Shown here piece after piece: positions 7,758 through 17,129 of a stretch of DNA of 64,000 nt. Origin of the DNA: Maribacter luteus. GTDB taxonomy: Bacteria > Bacteroidota > Bacteroidia > Flavobacteriales > Flavobacteriaceae. A program made the translations under genes and the position numbers. Numbering within the stretch: position 1 is the first letter of the stretch; the number at the start of each line of letters is the position of its first letter. The stretch covers positions 159,044-223,043 of the forward strand of contig NZ_WKJH01000021.1 of the NCBI RefSeq assembly GCF_009674825.1, in the 5' to 3' direction. A model generated the notes under the pieces. The model had not been told where the DNA came from. It saw only the letters and a program-made list of their open reading frames with translations, and did no database searches.

Positions 7758-8687
7758 CTATGGCTTTGGTTTTCTGGCTTTTATTTCCATGGGTAAAATG
7801 CAGTGGTAGACAAATTTATTTATAGGGGTATCAACGCCATATTTTTCCCCGAATTTTACGACCGTCCCGTTTTGGTACTCAATTTCGGAGGGTCGGCCTT
7901 GCCAAACATCACGGGTTAATGATGTCGTGGATTCATACGGGAAGGAATCTATGAAAGCCATTGTTTGGTCCACAATATCCGATTTCAGATGTACCCCGAC
8001 TTTTTGGGATAACACATAGATCTCGGTCAGTAAATCGAACATCATTTGTCTTGTCTCTTTAAGTTCCATTATCTCGCCATGTGTTGTTTTTGTAATCGCT
8101 AACAGGCCACTGACACAAATTGCCAAGAATTTTCCCCAAAGATCGGATGTGATGTCATTTGATATTTCCGAACGTATACCCGCCTTGGTAAAAAGGGTTT
8201 TTAATTCTTGAGATCGTTTTGCGTCCGTTTCAATAAGCTCTCCAAATACGATAATTGGATCTACTCCGAAATGGTTGATGGTTCCGGGGGATTCTATTTT
8301 GGAGATTATTCGGCATAAACCACCAAGGATATGTTTTTCATCGATTGCTTCTTTTAATTCCTCAGAGGCCAAGATTCCATTTTGTAAGGGTAGAACCATA
8401 CTGTCATCGTGGATTATACTTTTTAAATCCGTACTGATTTCCTTGATCTGCCATGCCTTAACACAAAGGATGATCAAATCGGATTTTCCGATTTTTGGAA
8501 TACTATCGGTTGCGGTTAAATGATCGGTATGGAAATCCCCAAGAATACTTTTTACCTGTAATCCGTTTTTTTGTATTGCTTTTAGATGTTCCCCTCGTGC
8601 CAAAAAGGTGACATCGAACCCTGCTTGGGCCAATTTAGCACCAAAGTATCCACCTACACCGCCTGTTCCGATTATTGCAATTTTCAT
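7758..8687 (-). CDS. 2-dehydropantoate 2-reductase family protein
   Basis: A ketopantoate reductase-type (PanE/ApbA) oxidoreductase of 309 residues. The N-terminal Rossmann motif GTGGVG (G7-G12) binds NADPH. The central LPLQNG, the DLWGKF lysine and the C-terminal RPSEIEYQNG segment are the usual substrate-side signatures. In pantothenate synthesis this enzyme reduces ketopantoate to pantoate. Many bacteria carry family members of other function, and no other pan gene is nearby, so the exact substrate is not certain. The gene stands alone on the minus strand. Confidence 0.85.
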   Translation of the reverse strand: MKIAIIGTGGVGGYFGAKLAQAGFDVTFLARGEHLKAIQKNGLQVKSILGDFHTDHLTATDSIPKIGKSDLIILCVKAWQIKEISTDLKSIIHDDSMVLPLQNGILASEELKEAIDEKHILGGLCRIISKIESPGTINHFGVDPIIVFGELIETDAKRSQELKTLFTKAGIRSEISNDITSDLWGKFLAICVSGLLAITKTTHGEIMELKETRQMMFDLLTEIYVLSQKVGVHLKSDIVDQTMAFIDSFPYESTTSLTRDVWQGRPSEIEYQNGTVVKFGEKYGVDTPINKFVYHCILPMEIKARKPKP

Positions 8688-8917
8688 CTAGTTACTATTT
8701 TCGTGGTATTGAGCCCCTTTTTCGTATATAAAGCAAGGGGTATCATTGAAGCTGATATCATTCACATATTACCAATTGTAAATTTCTGATATTGTCCATA
8801 GGCAAGCAAGTTAGGGCTGATATATTTCCAGATTTAAAAGTCTTACAAATAAGAACCAAAGTACACTTTTGGTTATTTTCCATCATTACATATATGAAGT
8901 TATGGATTTCCGGTTAT

Positions 8918-9856
8918 TTATTTTGTTGGTATCACGGGCTGAATGGTACCATCCTCATTGTAGAACAGTTTGTCAAAACATATAGATCGTCGAAAGGGGT
9001 GTGGGCTCCCTTCATGCCCCCAACCGAATTTTTCTTCCACCTCGGGGTGGTTGCGGTAATATAGATCCGAATTGTGGTAGAACATATACCATTGCCCTTT
9101 GTATTCCACGATCGAATGGTGGTTGGTGCCGCTGTTCATCTTAGGGAGTATCACACCTTTGTATTCAAAGGGTCCCAAGGGGTCATCACTCATGCAGTAT
9201 TTTATTTCACCACTTGTCCCAACATAGGAAAGGTAGTATTTACCGTTGTACTTATGCATCCAAATAGCTTCAAAAAAGTCATCGGTTCCCTCGAGCAAAT
9301 GCACTTCCCCGTCATAAGAGATCATATCCTCGTTGAGTTTTATCGCATTTACGACCAATTGACCCATGTAGAGATAGGCTTGCCCATCGGTATCGATAAA
9401 AACGGCGGGATCTATAAAATCGCGGTTACAGACCACCCCTTCCGAGTTGATGTGTATCAATGGGGCATTCAATGGGTCTTTAAACGGTCCGGTAGGGGAA
9501 TTACCTACCGCGACCCCGATCTTACTTTGTTCCACAGGATAATAAAAATAATAGTTACCGTTTCTTTGGATCGCATCCGGCGCCCAGGCCATTTTTTCTC
9601 CCCAGCTGATATCCTCCAAGGAAAAAGCTACCCCATGGTCGGTCCAGTTTTGCATATCGGTGGTCGAAAACACATGCCAGTCCTTCATAAAAAACCAAGA
9701 GGCATCATCTTCATCATGTGAAGGGTACACGTATAAGGTATCGTTGAATACCCTCGCCGAAGGGTCGGCGGTATACATATGGGTAATAAAAGGGTTCTGG
9801 GCGATAGCGCTATGTATAACCATCAGGAAAAGAATAGTGGAAATGCCATATTTCAT
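8918..9856 (-). CDS. Secreted GH43-family glycoside hydrolase
   Basis: A five-bladed beta-propeller glycosidase of family 43, 312 residues, with a signal peptide ending near AIAQ20 and no lipobox. The catalytic triad can be placed: D31 in TADPSARVF as base, D149 in FIDPAVFIDTDG as pKa modulator, and E196 in FFEAIWMHKYNGKYYL as acid. The HH of SGTNHHSIVEYKGQWYMFYH fits the usual metal or substrate His. Family members act on arabinose or xylose side chains of plant or algal glycans, and the exact specificity cannot be read. It stands alone, with no SusCD pair next to it. Confidence 0.87.
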   Translation of the reverse strand: MKYGISTILFLMVIHSAIAQNPFITHMYTADPSARVFNDTLYVYPSHDEDDASWFFMKDWHVFSTTDMQNWTDHGVAFSLEDISWGEKMAWAPDAIQRNGNYYFYYPVEQSKIGVAVGNSPTGPFKDPLNAPLIHINSEGVVCNRDFIDPAVFIDTDGQAYLYMGQLVVNAIKLNEDMISYDGEVHLLEGTDDFFEAIWMHKYNGKYYLSYVGTSGEIKYCMSDDPLGPFEYKGVILPKMNSGTNHHSIVEYKGQWYMFYHNSDLYYRNHPEVEEKFGWGHEGSPHPFRRSICFDKLFYNEDGTIQPVIPTK

Positions 9857-10043
9857 GGTGTCTTCGGTTTTTTTGGTGTACGAAAAAGTGTAAGGGTTGA
9901 ACGCTTGGTCCTTACCGGTTTTCTACCTTAAATTTCTGACAATTAATCGGGTTGACCACATCGATAGGGATTAATTTTTAAAATAACCGATAAAGGGTAG
10001 GGGAAGGTTATTGCCCTTACCTTTCCAGTATGTACCGATTCCT

Positions 10044-10051
10044 TACTTTTG
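10044..10051 (+). promoter_or_regulatory. Putative -7 box of nadE
   Basis: TACTTTTG matches the Bacteroidota -7 consensus TAnnTTTG and lies 35 bases before the nadE ATG. No convincing -33 TTG was found at standard spacing. Confidence 0.45.
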
Positions 10052-10086
10052 TAAACTGAAATACGTTTCCTTAATCCAACACAAGA

Positions 10087-12024
10087 ATGACCGATAAACT
10101 TACGATAGCCTTGGGACAAATGGATGTGGTGCCCGGCCGACCCCGATTGAATGTAGATAAAATGCTAAGCATGATCCAAGAAGCAAAGGAGCGATCCGTT
10201 GATTTGATCTGCTTCCCCGAAATGTGTGTGGGCGGTTATCTATTGGGCGATAAATTTCTTGAAGATGCTTATTGCGAGGAGCTCATGAGCTATAATGAGG
10301 AACTTTTGGCGGCCAGTGAAAACATTGCCATTGCCTATGGAAATATTTACGTAAATGAGTCGAACGAAGGTTATCACCCCAATAAAGATGGGCGTAGTAG
10401 AAAATATAATGCCGTATATGTGATGCAAAATGGCAAATATACCGAGCGTGTTCAGGAAAACGGAATCTTGCCTGTAGGGGTACAACCCAAGACGTTGTTG
10501 CCCAATTATCGGTTTTTCGATGATGAGCGCTATTTTTTCTCCTTACTCGATGTCGCCATGGACTATGGAAAGGAACTCGGGGAGCTGTTATCCCCATTCT
10601 TGATTTCAGTAGGGGATAAAAAAGTACCTGTGGGAATGGAACTGTGCGAAGACCTTTGGTGCCATGACTATAGGGCCAAAGGGGAACCTATAAACATTAC
10701 CAAAATACTCATTAAAGCCGGGGCCGAAGGCATCGTAAACCTATCGGCATCACCATGGACCTTTATGAAGAACAATGCGAGGGACAGGCGGGTGAAGTAT
10801 TTAAAGGAACAATCAGGGGCTTTTGTAAAGTACTATTATGTAAACTGTGTCGGTGTACAGAACAACGGAAAGAACGTGATAACCTTTGATGGGGGATCTA
10901 CGGTCTATAATGAAGAAGGGGATCCCTGTATCTTATCCAAAAAAGGTTGGGAAGAGGATTTAATGATCATTGATGAAAAGGCTTCGTTTTCCTCTAAAGA
11001 ACGGCCAACGGGAAATACGATCAGGGAAAAATACCTTGCCATTTTCAACGGACTGAAAAATTCAAGGAATATGTTGGGCGATGACCCCCATTTTGTCATT
11101 GGCCTGAGTGGAGGTATCGACAGCTCTTTGGTCGCGACCCTCTTGGTTCTGGCCTTTGGGAAAGACAAGGTCGTTGGGGTGAACATGCCCTCCCAATACA
11201 ATAGTGATAAGACCAAAGGGGCCGCAAAGGCCTTGGCGGAGAATTTGGGAATTGAATATCTGGTTCTTCCGATTGAGGACATGGTAAAGTCGAACACCCA
11301 TATTTTACAGCTGGACGGGAAACCGTTGAGTGAATTCAATTTGGAGAACGTACAGGCGAAAATACGTGGGGCTTCCATACTTTCGAACCTGTCCGCCAAA
11401 TACCGATACTTCTTTACCAACAATGGGAACAAAGTGGAAATTGCCCTAGGGTATGCCACCTTGTACGGCGATTGGGGAGGGGCGATTACCCCCATTGGTG
11501 ATCTTACCAAAACCGAAGTGGCCGATATGTGCCATTATATCAATGATGCGGTCTTCGGAAAAGAGATTATCCCAGAACTATTATTGCCCGATGCTCTATG
11601 GCGATTCGGGGAAGAACAGATACAACCGACCGCCGAGTTGAAAAGCAACCAGGTAGATCCCATGAAATTCGGTTACCATTGTCGGTTGTTGGAAGAAGCG
11701 ACCAACTTTCAGAAGAAAGGCATTGAGGATATCATGACCTGGTATGTTGAGGGCAACCTGCATGAAAAACTGGGAATAGGGATGGAAATGATGCTGCGAT
11801 GGAATATTGATGACCCCAAAGAATTCTTAAGGGACTTGGAATGGTTTTACGATACCATACAACGTAACGTTTTCAAGAGGGTACAGAGTCCACCGATCAT
11901 TCTCACGAGTAAATCCAGTTACGGTTATGACATCAGGGAATCGATCTTACCGGTATTGAAGACCAAAAGGTTCAAAGTATTGAAAGAAAAGATTCAGGCG
12001 ATGGATACCTATATGGCCAAGTAG
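10087..12024 (+). CDS. nadE: Glutamine-dependent NAD+ synthetase
   Basis: Final step of NAD synthesis: amidation of deamido-NAD using glutamine and ATP. It is a two-domain enzyme of 645 residues, the usual length for the glutamine-dependent form. The N-terminal nitrilase-like glutaminase (about 1-290) shows E45 in FPEMCVGGY, a Lys in the PKTLLPNY region and the nucleophile Cys in GMELCEDLW. The C-terminal synthetase (about 320-645) has the P-loop GLSGGIDSS. It is cytoplasmic, transcribed alone, and divergent from the GH43 gene. Confidence 0.96.
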   Translation: MTDKLTIALGQMDVVPGRPRLNVDKMLSMIQEAKERSVDLICFPEMCVGGYLLGDKFLEDAYCEELMSYNEELLAASENIAIAYGNIYVNESNEGYHPNKDGRSRKYNAVYVMQNGKYTERVQENGILPVGVQPKTLLPNYRFFDDERYFFSLLDVAMDYGKELGELLSPFLISVGDKKVPVGMELCEDLWCHDYRAKGEPINITKILIKAGAEGIVNLSASPWTFMKNNARDRRVKYLKEQSGAFVKYYYVNCVGVQNNGKNVITFDGGSTVYNEEGDPCILSKKGWEEDLMIIDEKASFSSKERPTGNTIREKYLAIFNGLKNSRNMLGDDPHFVIGLSGGIDSSLVATLLVLAFGKDKVVGVNMPSQYNSDKTKGAAKALAENLGIEYLVLPIEDMVKSNTHILQLDGKPLSEFNLENVQAKIRGASILSNLSAKYRYFFTNNGNKVEIALGYATLYGDWGGAITPIGDLTKTEVADMCHYINDAVFGKEIIPELLLPDALWRFGEEQIQPTAELKSNQVDPMKFGYHCRLLEEATNFQKKGIEDIMTWYVEGNLHEKLGIGMEMMLRWNIDDPKEFLRDLEWFYDTIQRNVFKRVQSPPIILTSKSSYGYDIRESILPVLKTKRFKVLKEKIQAMDTYMAK

Positions 12025-12235
12025 GGCGATGTTTGGTTTACATCAACCTATTTTGTAATGCATTACCTGTGTTTTAAGCGGTTATATGGGTTTTTAGTCC
12101 TTATTTCTTAGAAATATATCACAAATGTCACCGGTACTTTAACTCCAAAGGATAAATTATTCAAATTGTTGCGTTAATCTTTTGAATAGGAGCAATATCT
12201 ATGTTACTTTTATAGTACTATTAAACACTATAGAG

Positions 12236-12889
12236 ATGGCATTAACAAAACACACAAAAGGATCTTATACTGAAGTTACGTTCACAATTGCGGAGCATGA
12301 GGCCCCAAGTACGGCCCCGATTCTTCTTTTGGGGGATTTTAATGATTGGCAGACCAATGACAGTTCTTGTCAGATGGATAAAGATGGAGGCGCTTATGTA
12401 AAGCGTTTGAAACTAAAGAACGGTAAACGATATGAGTATCGTTATTTAAGTGAGGATAAAGGATGGTTCAACGACCATGCGGCCGATGCTTATGTGCCCT
12501 CGCCTTATGACGGAATAGATAACGGGGTGGTCGATTTGACCGCTGTGACCGAGAAAAAGAAGGTCGTAAAAAAAGCGGTAAAGAAACCCGTAAAGAAAAC
12601 AGCCAAGAAACCGGTTAAGAAAACCGTGAAGAAGGCCAAAAAGGACGATCTGAAAAAAATTGAGGGGATAGGTCCGAAAATAGCCTCTATTTTAACCGAT
12701 AAAGGCATTGGTACTTTTAAAAAATTGAGTGGGGCTTCGGTAAGCAAACTTGAAGGGATTTTAAAAGAAGCCGGACCTCGATATTCTATGCACAAACCAG
12801 GTTCATGGCCTAAACAGGCTAAATTGGCCGATCAAGGTAAATGGGACGAGTTGAAAAAATTACAGGATAAATTAGACGGAGGAAAATAA
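12236..12889 (+). CDS. CBM48-like domain fused to helix-hairpin-helix domain
   Basis: A 217-residue protein starting at the ATG at 12236; an ATG at 12182 would add 18 residues that look non-coding. Residues 1-90 form an early-set/CBM48-type domain (LLLGDFNDWQ, then YEYRYLSEDKGWFND) like the glycogen-binding modules of branching enzymes and AMPK-beta. A Lys-Pro-Ala-Val linker of repeated VKK and AKKP units follows (about 107-138). A helix-hairpin-helix segment comes last (IEGIGPKIASIL). The basic linker and HhH suggest nucleic-acid contact, while CBM48 suggests glycan contact. The function is unknown. Confidence 0.8.
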   Translation: MALTKHTKGSYTEVTFTIAEHEAPSTAPILLLGDFNDWQTNDSSCQMDKDGGAYVKRLKLKNGKRYEYRYLSEDKGWFNDHAADAYVPSPYDGIDNGVVDLTAVTEKKKVVKKAVKKPVKKTAKKPVKKTVKKAKKDDLKKIEGIGPKIASILTDKGIGTFKKLSGASVSKLEGILKEAGPRYSMHKPGSWPKQAKLADQGKWDELKKLQDKLDGGK

Positions 12890-12903
12890 TTTACTTCGTT
12901 GTT

Positions 12904-12944
12904 AACAAAAAAATAGCCCCAAGAATTTTCTTGGGGCTTTTTGT
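12904..12944. terminator. Bidirectional terminator between convergent genes
   Basis: AGCCCCAAGA/TCTTGGGGCT is a 10-bp perfect stem with a 4-base loop. It has T-rich sequence on the right and an A-run on the left. It serves the CBM48/HhH gene on plus and the isomerase operon on minus. Confidence 0.85.
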
Positions 12945-13038
12945 TTGATGTTTTGCAAATAACAACATGCATCGATTTATGAAGTGCTTCCTTTGATCGA
13001 ACTATTGAAATATGCATTAACGCTAAAGGTCAAGTCTT

Positions 13039-14133
13039 TTAACTTGGCGGATAACACAGCAATAATTTGGAGGTTATGTCAGATTTTAAGGTAATGTTTT
13101 CTATCGCCGCGGAGATGAAGATTTCATCACCTTGCGCATAGGAATATTCTTTTCCGTTACAAAGTAGTGTGCCTTCCCCATGGTACACCACGATCACATA
13201 AAAGCTTCCGGTAGCCTTTACCGTATATTCCCCGTCTAGATCCAGTTCACTAAGACCAAAGCAATCGGTATGTGTTTTATTGAAAATGGTGTTGAAGGTA
13301 AACCCTTCCGAAGCTTCTACAAGTTCAGGTTTCACCTTCCATTTGTCCATAGCCTCTTCGAGCGTATAATCGTTATAGTGGAAACAATCGAGCATCGTTT
13401 TTTCGCCCACCCCCTGATGGATCAGTTCATCGGTTATTTGAAGTCCGGCCGGTGTGGTTTTTTCAACCCGCATGGTATAATCGGTAGGTTCCTGTACTTC
13501 CATTAAAAAGCAGCCACTACCTATAGCGTGGGGTACTCCGCCATAGATCATAAAGGCGTCGCCCGGTTTTACCTCTATTTTGTGAAGGCTGTTCAACATA
13601 CCCTCTATATCTTGATCATAGAAATAGCCTTCCCACTGTTCCCGGGTAACCCCTTTCTTGAACCCCATGTAAATGACACTTTTTTCACCATCGATTTCGC
13701 GGGTGTTCAAAACATACCAGGATTCTGTTTTTCCGAAGGAGGAATTTAAAATTTCTTTCGCGTAGCGTTTATCGGGATGCACTTGAATGGTTAAGCGCTC
13801 TTGGGAATCGAGCATTTTTATCAATACCCCTGTCGTACCGAATTTTTCGGCCAATTTTTCACCTAAGTACAATTGCTTGTCCGAATCTATCAAATCTTTT
13901 AGAGGCAATAGTCCCGATGGGGTTTCAACTTTGGTAAGTCCTTCGTCCACAGGTCGATTCTTGCCCCTGGCGGTTACGGTGGACATGATCCATTCTTCGG
14001 GAAAACTATTATCTACTTCAGGAGAGTCTTTTTTCCAGCGATCGATCAAGGCACCGCCGGAATAGGTGCGCCAAACCCTATTGGTAACTTGTTTTAAAGG
14101 TATATGGGCGTATTGTTGTAAGTCTTTTTCCAT
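13039..14133 (-). CDS. manA: Mannose-6-phosphate isomerase, class I type
   Basis: Interconverts mannose-6-phosphate and fructose-6-phosphate. The sequence shows a 364-residue cupin-type isomerase with all four metal ligands of the class I enzyme in order: Q117 and H119 in TIQVHPD, E137 in KTESWYVL and H202 in GVPHAIGSG. The MEVQEPTDYT segment follows. It is cytoplasmic. The ATG lies 4 bases after the stop of the NRAMP-like transporter, so the two form an operon. It could feed mannose released by the N-glycan locus of this window into glycolysis, although it is 11 kb away. Confidence 0.88.
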   Translation of the reverse strand: MEKDLQQYAHIPLKQVTNRVWRTYSGGALIDRWKKDSPEVDNSFPEEWIMSTVTARGKNRPVDEGLTKVETPSGLLPLKDLIDSDKQLYLGEKLAEKFGTTGVLIKMLDSQERLTIQVHPDKRYAKEILNSSFGKTESWYVLNTREIDGEKSVIYMGFKKGVTREQWEGYFYDQDIEGMLNSLHKIEVKPGDAFMIYGGVPHAIGSGCFLMEVQEPTDYTMRVEKTTPAGLQITDELIHQGVGEKTMLDCFHYNDYTLEEAMDKWKVKPELVEASEGFTFNTIFNKTHTDCFGLSELDLDGEYTVKATGSFYVIVVYHGEGTLLCNGKEYSYAQGDEIFISAAIENITLKSDITSKLLLCYPPS

Positions 14134-14137
14134 TTTT

Positions 14138-15400
14138 TTAATTCATTAATTCTATTACTCCTTTAATTCCGGAGACCGATGTAAAAATCGCGAACAATAG
14201 GATAAGTGTCAATATAATATTGGAAACCTTACCCGCTTTATGTTCGCCCATAAGGTCTTTGCGATTTACCAGGTAAAATATACTTATCACGGTAAGGGGC
14301 AATATAATCGCATTCAACGCTTGGGAAATGATCATGACGAATACGGGTTGCGCATTGAATATGGGAACGACCAAGCCCAATAACGATATAAGAAAAACGA
14401 TAAGCCTGTATTTTGGTAAACTCATATCGCGTTTGGTTTCATTATAGTCACAAATGAGCCAAGGTAGCATCAGGATATTGGGGAATTGTGAAGACACACC
14501 TGCAGAAACTATACCCACGGCGAAGATCGATGTGGCAAAACTGCCGGCCAAAGGTTGCAAAAGTTCGATCATTTGTGAAGCTTTGGAGAGTTGAATGCCC
14601 TCTACGTATAAAGTGCCTGCGGCGGCGGCCATAATGGATCCACTGATAATGAACATCAGGGTCACCGAAAAAATGGCATCGTTCCTTTGTTTTTTTATAT
14701 CGGCCAATACCCAACCGGCTTCTTTTACCAAGGTCGTCCTAATGATGAAAAGACCTGAAAAAACCGTTGTGCCGATCAAGGAGGCAATAATCAAAAACGG
14801 ACTCTTATCACCACTTATCGTGTCGGGTACTTTAGGAATAAGTCCCTTTAAGATTTCTATGGGTGGCGGCATCATGATAAAAAAATTGAGGATAAAGCTG
14901 GCGGACATAATGGCCACAATCACAGCTAAGGCCCTTTCGAAAAATTCGGTTTTACCGTTCCAGAAGATATAATAGACCAGCGTTATAAAGAAAAGGGCGA
15001 AGTAGAGCGGTGATATGCCCCCATCCACAATGGTTTTTGACCATTCGTAGCAGATGTCGGCAACAATGCCCATAACCCCCATGACACTACCGCATACCCC
15101 AACGGTCAAGGCAATGATAAAGAAAATACCGACGGCAGGATGAATGTGTTTTTTAAAGGCCTGTAGGGCTGTCTCACCGGTTACCAAAGTATATCGGCCG
15201 TAAAGGTTGATCATGAAATAAGTGGTAAGACAAGAAGCAAGGATCGTCCAAAGCAAAGACATGCCATAGTCGGCCCCGGCCTTTGCCATCGAGGTAACGC
15301 TACCTGTACCAATATTTAATCCGAGTAAGAAAATACCGGGTAAAAAAAGTGCGACGTAGGCGGAGAGTTTAGATCGCCAAGTTTGTTTTTCAGATTGCAT
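14138..15400 (-). CDS. NRAMP-fold transporter lacking the metal-site motifs
   Basis: An integral membrane protein of 420 residues with about 11 helices. It resembles the NRAMP/MntH family in the order of segments around helix 1 (LPGIFLLGLNIGTGS, then KAGADYGMSLLW) and in VTGETALQAF. The DPGN metal motif of helix 1 is replaced by GTGS (31-34). The MPH motif of helix 6 is replaced by F214-S215-G216. It therefore probably does not carry Mn or Fe in the canonical way. It is the first gene of an operon with manA, which hints at a sugar-related or quite different substrate. That is an inference from position only. Confidence 0.75.
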   Translation of the reverse strand: MQSEKQTWRSKLSAYVALFLPGIFLLGLNIGTGSVTSMAKAGADYGMSLLWTILASCLTTYFMINLYGRYTLVTGETALQAFKKHIHPAVGIFFIIALTVGVCGSVMGVMGIVADICYEWSKTIVDGGISPLYFALFFITLVYYIFWNGKTEFFERALAVIVAIMSASFILNFFIMMPPPIEILKGLIPKVPDTISGDKSPFLIIASLIGTTVFSGLFIIRTTLVKEAGWVLADIKKQRNDAIFSVTLMFIISGSIMAAAAGTLYVEGIQLSKASQMIELLQPLAGSFATSIFAVGIVSAGVSSQFPNILMLPWLICDYNETKRDMSLPKYRLIVFLISLLGLVVPIFNAQPVFVMIISQALNAIILPLTVISIFYLVNRKDLMGEHKAGKVSNIILTLILLFAIFTSVSGIKGVIELMN

Positions 15401-15819
15401 TTAGGATTTTTTTATCAAAAAAAATTAAGCATGTGGGTCGGTTTGTCGTGTTACTTACATTATGCCTGTGAATTGTTTAAGCAAACAAGGTATGAAGATA
15501 GTCAACTATGCTGAATTAGGGTAATAAGACCATGTTTTAGTAAACGGTTTTTTGTTACGAAAATAACGATTGGGAACCCTGTTATTTAATAAGGACCTGT
15601 TTTATGCAGCCTCACTTATTCAGGAAGCGTGGGCATCTTGAAGATAACTGAAAAACCTCTTGTATGTTTTAGGGGTACAAACTTGGTGAATAGATTGTAT
15701 ATCACTTGTTCGTTCTTCGGGGGTTTGGTAAGGTTCAAAGAATTCTACCTGGGGTAAATCTTTCGTAGATAAAACCTTTCTATTTGTCGGGGAAAGACTC
15801 TAATTCGTTGATTGTGTTC
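15401..15819. other. Intergenic region between divergent genes
   Basis: About 420 bases between the transporter start and the EF-hand gene. No ORF or strong hairpin was recognised. It should hold the promoters for both directions; only the plus-strand one is visible (15820-15848). Confidence 0.5.
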
Positions 15820-15848
15820 TTGTTCTTAAGCTTCGGAAGATTACTTTG
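15820..15848 (+). promoter_or_regulatory. Putative promoter of EF-hand lipoprotein gene
   Basis: TTG at 15820-15822 and TACTTTG at 15842-15848 are separated by 19 bases, matching the Bacteroidota TTG-N19-TAnnTTTG layout except for one missing base in the -7 box. The ATG at 15873 follows 25 bases later. Confidence 0.4.
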
Positions 15849-15872
15849 CGTAAAAATTTTAAAAACATTCAA

Positions 15873-16154
15873 ATGAAATCGAAATATATTTTAATGGTCA
15901 TGGCATGTGTATTTTTCGTAGTTGCGTGTAATGGCAAAAAATCACAAAAACGGCAGAATGATCAAGAACCACCTTCCGCTGATGAAATTATAAAACATAT
16001 GGATGAAAATGGGGATGGAGTTCTTTCAAAAGATGAAGTACAAGGTCCTTTGAAGGAAATGTTCGCGGAAATAGATAGTAATAAAGACGGTTCCCTTTCA
16101 TTGGAGGAGATTGAAAAAGCGCCAAAACCAGAAGGAGGAAGGCCACAACGATAA
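15873..16154 (+). CDS. EF-hand lipoprotein
   Basis: A small calcium-binding lipoprotein of 93 residues. The ATG at 15873 is chosen because it directly begins the lipoprotein leader (MKSKYILMVMACVFFVVAC, Cys19). An upstream TTG at 15846 would add an unlikely basic extension. Two adjacent EF-hand loops are clear: DENGDGVLSKDE and DSNKDGSLSLEE. The tail is Pro/Gly/Arg-rich. The protein is probably anchored in the periplasm or outer membrane. The partner is unknown. The next gene follows after about 170 bases on the same strand. Confidence 0.85.
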   Translation: MKSKYILMVMACVFFVVACNGKKSQKRQNDQEPPSADEIIKHMDENGDGVLSKDEVQGPLKEMFAEIDSNKDGSLSLEEIEKAPKPEGGRPQR

Positions 16155-16327
16155 AGGGAATTTTTTTAAAATCCTAACGGGGCCATGCGTACAGTTCCCT
16201 CCAAGTACGGCGTTGCCCTGAAGGGATTGTAAATATCAAAGAGGAAAGTGTTGAGGAGGGTTTAATATTTGGAGACAAATATGATGTAAGGAATTTTCAA
16301 AGCAGAATGAAGTGAGGAATGGTTTAA

Positions 16328-16984
16328 ATGATACTTATGTTCGTTAGAAGCAGTAAAATATTACGATTGCTTGTTGTAGGACTATGGCTATTGGTTCCGA
16401 TAACGGTATTGGGCTACTCCCATCCAGAATCTAGTACTTCACTGTTTCAGGGAGAAAACGGTCAATGGATTCTCGAGATTCGGGCTGCACGTTCTGCTTT
16501 TGATGAGGTGGTGCAGGAAGAATATACGGTTGAAGGCTATTGCCCTCCCGAAGCATTTGAAGAATTGATTACCTCCTTGCTTTCTAATCATCTATCGCTT
16601 TATTTTAATGGTAGGAGCGTTACGCTAAACAACCCTATGGTCACTTTGGGAAACGAAGTCACCGTGAATTATAAAATAGATGACCCCGGCCAATTAGAAA
16701 CCGTGGATATCGAAAATACGTTTTTCCGACATATATACAATAGCAGAAGTGCTATGGTCGTATTGAGAAACGGGATGGAAAGAAATCTACTTATATTAGA
16801 TAGGAACAACGATTATATTGCCCACTTAACAATGGAAAATGACGGATTTGCGGTGGATGACGAACCCTATGGTATAGTGGGCAATTTTCAAAATATACTT
16901 TTTATAGTCGCTTTTGTGGTAACCTTAATGGCATTCGGATTGGTGGTGGGGTTAAAGCCTTTGCGTATAGCGAATGTCAGTTGA
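16328..16984 (+). CDS. Exported protein with C-terminal membrane segment
   Basis: An unrecognised protein of 218 residues. A signal peptide covers about residues 10-29 (RLLVVGLWLLVPITVLGYS). A beta-rich domain follows, starting SHPESSTSLF and containing YFNGRSVTLNNP. A single hydrophobic helix near the C-terminus (about 188-210) ends in a short basic tail. The topology is a periplasmic domain held in the inner membrane. The layout recalls small Bacteroidota exported proteins found next to HupE-type membrane proteins, but none is adjacent here. No function is assigned. Confidence 0.6.
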   Translation: MILMFVRSSKILRLLVVGLWLLVPITVLGYSHPESSTSLFQGENGQWILEIRAARSAFDEVVQEEYTVEGYCPPEAFEELITSLLSNHLSLYFNGRSVTLNNPMVTLGNEVTVNYKIDDPGQLETVDIENTFFRHIYNSRSAMVVLRNGMERNLLILDRNNDYIAHLTMENDGFAVDDEPYGIVGNFQNILFIVAFVVTLMAFGLVVGLKPLRIANVS

Positions 16985-17129
16985 TAAGAACCTAAATCCC
17001 TTACAACCGGAATACCGAAAAATTTAATCAATAAAGGGAAGTTTATTTTATGCATTCCTTTACTAGGGTACTTCCAATTTTGATATTATGATTGGCGAAA
17101 AAGGATGGAATATGTGTAGAGTAGACCCT

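Noticed and set aside
9074-9721. 215-codon plus-strand frame inside the GH43 gene
   Set aside because: Antisense shadow; the minus strand carries a full GH43 active site.
10905-11510. Long open frame antisense to nadE
   Set aside because: It lies fully inside the well-supported NAD synthetase gene and reads as low-quality Ser/Phe/Pro-rich sequence without any domain.
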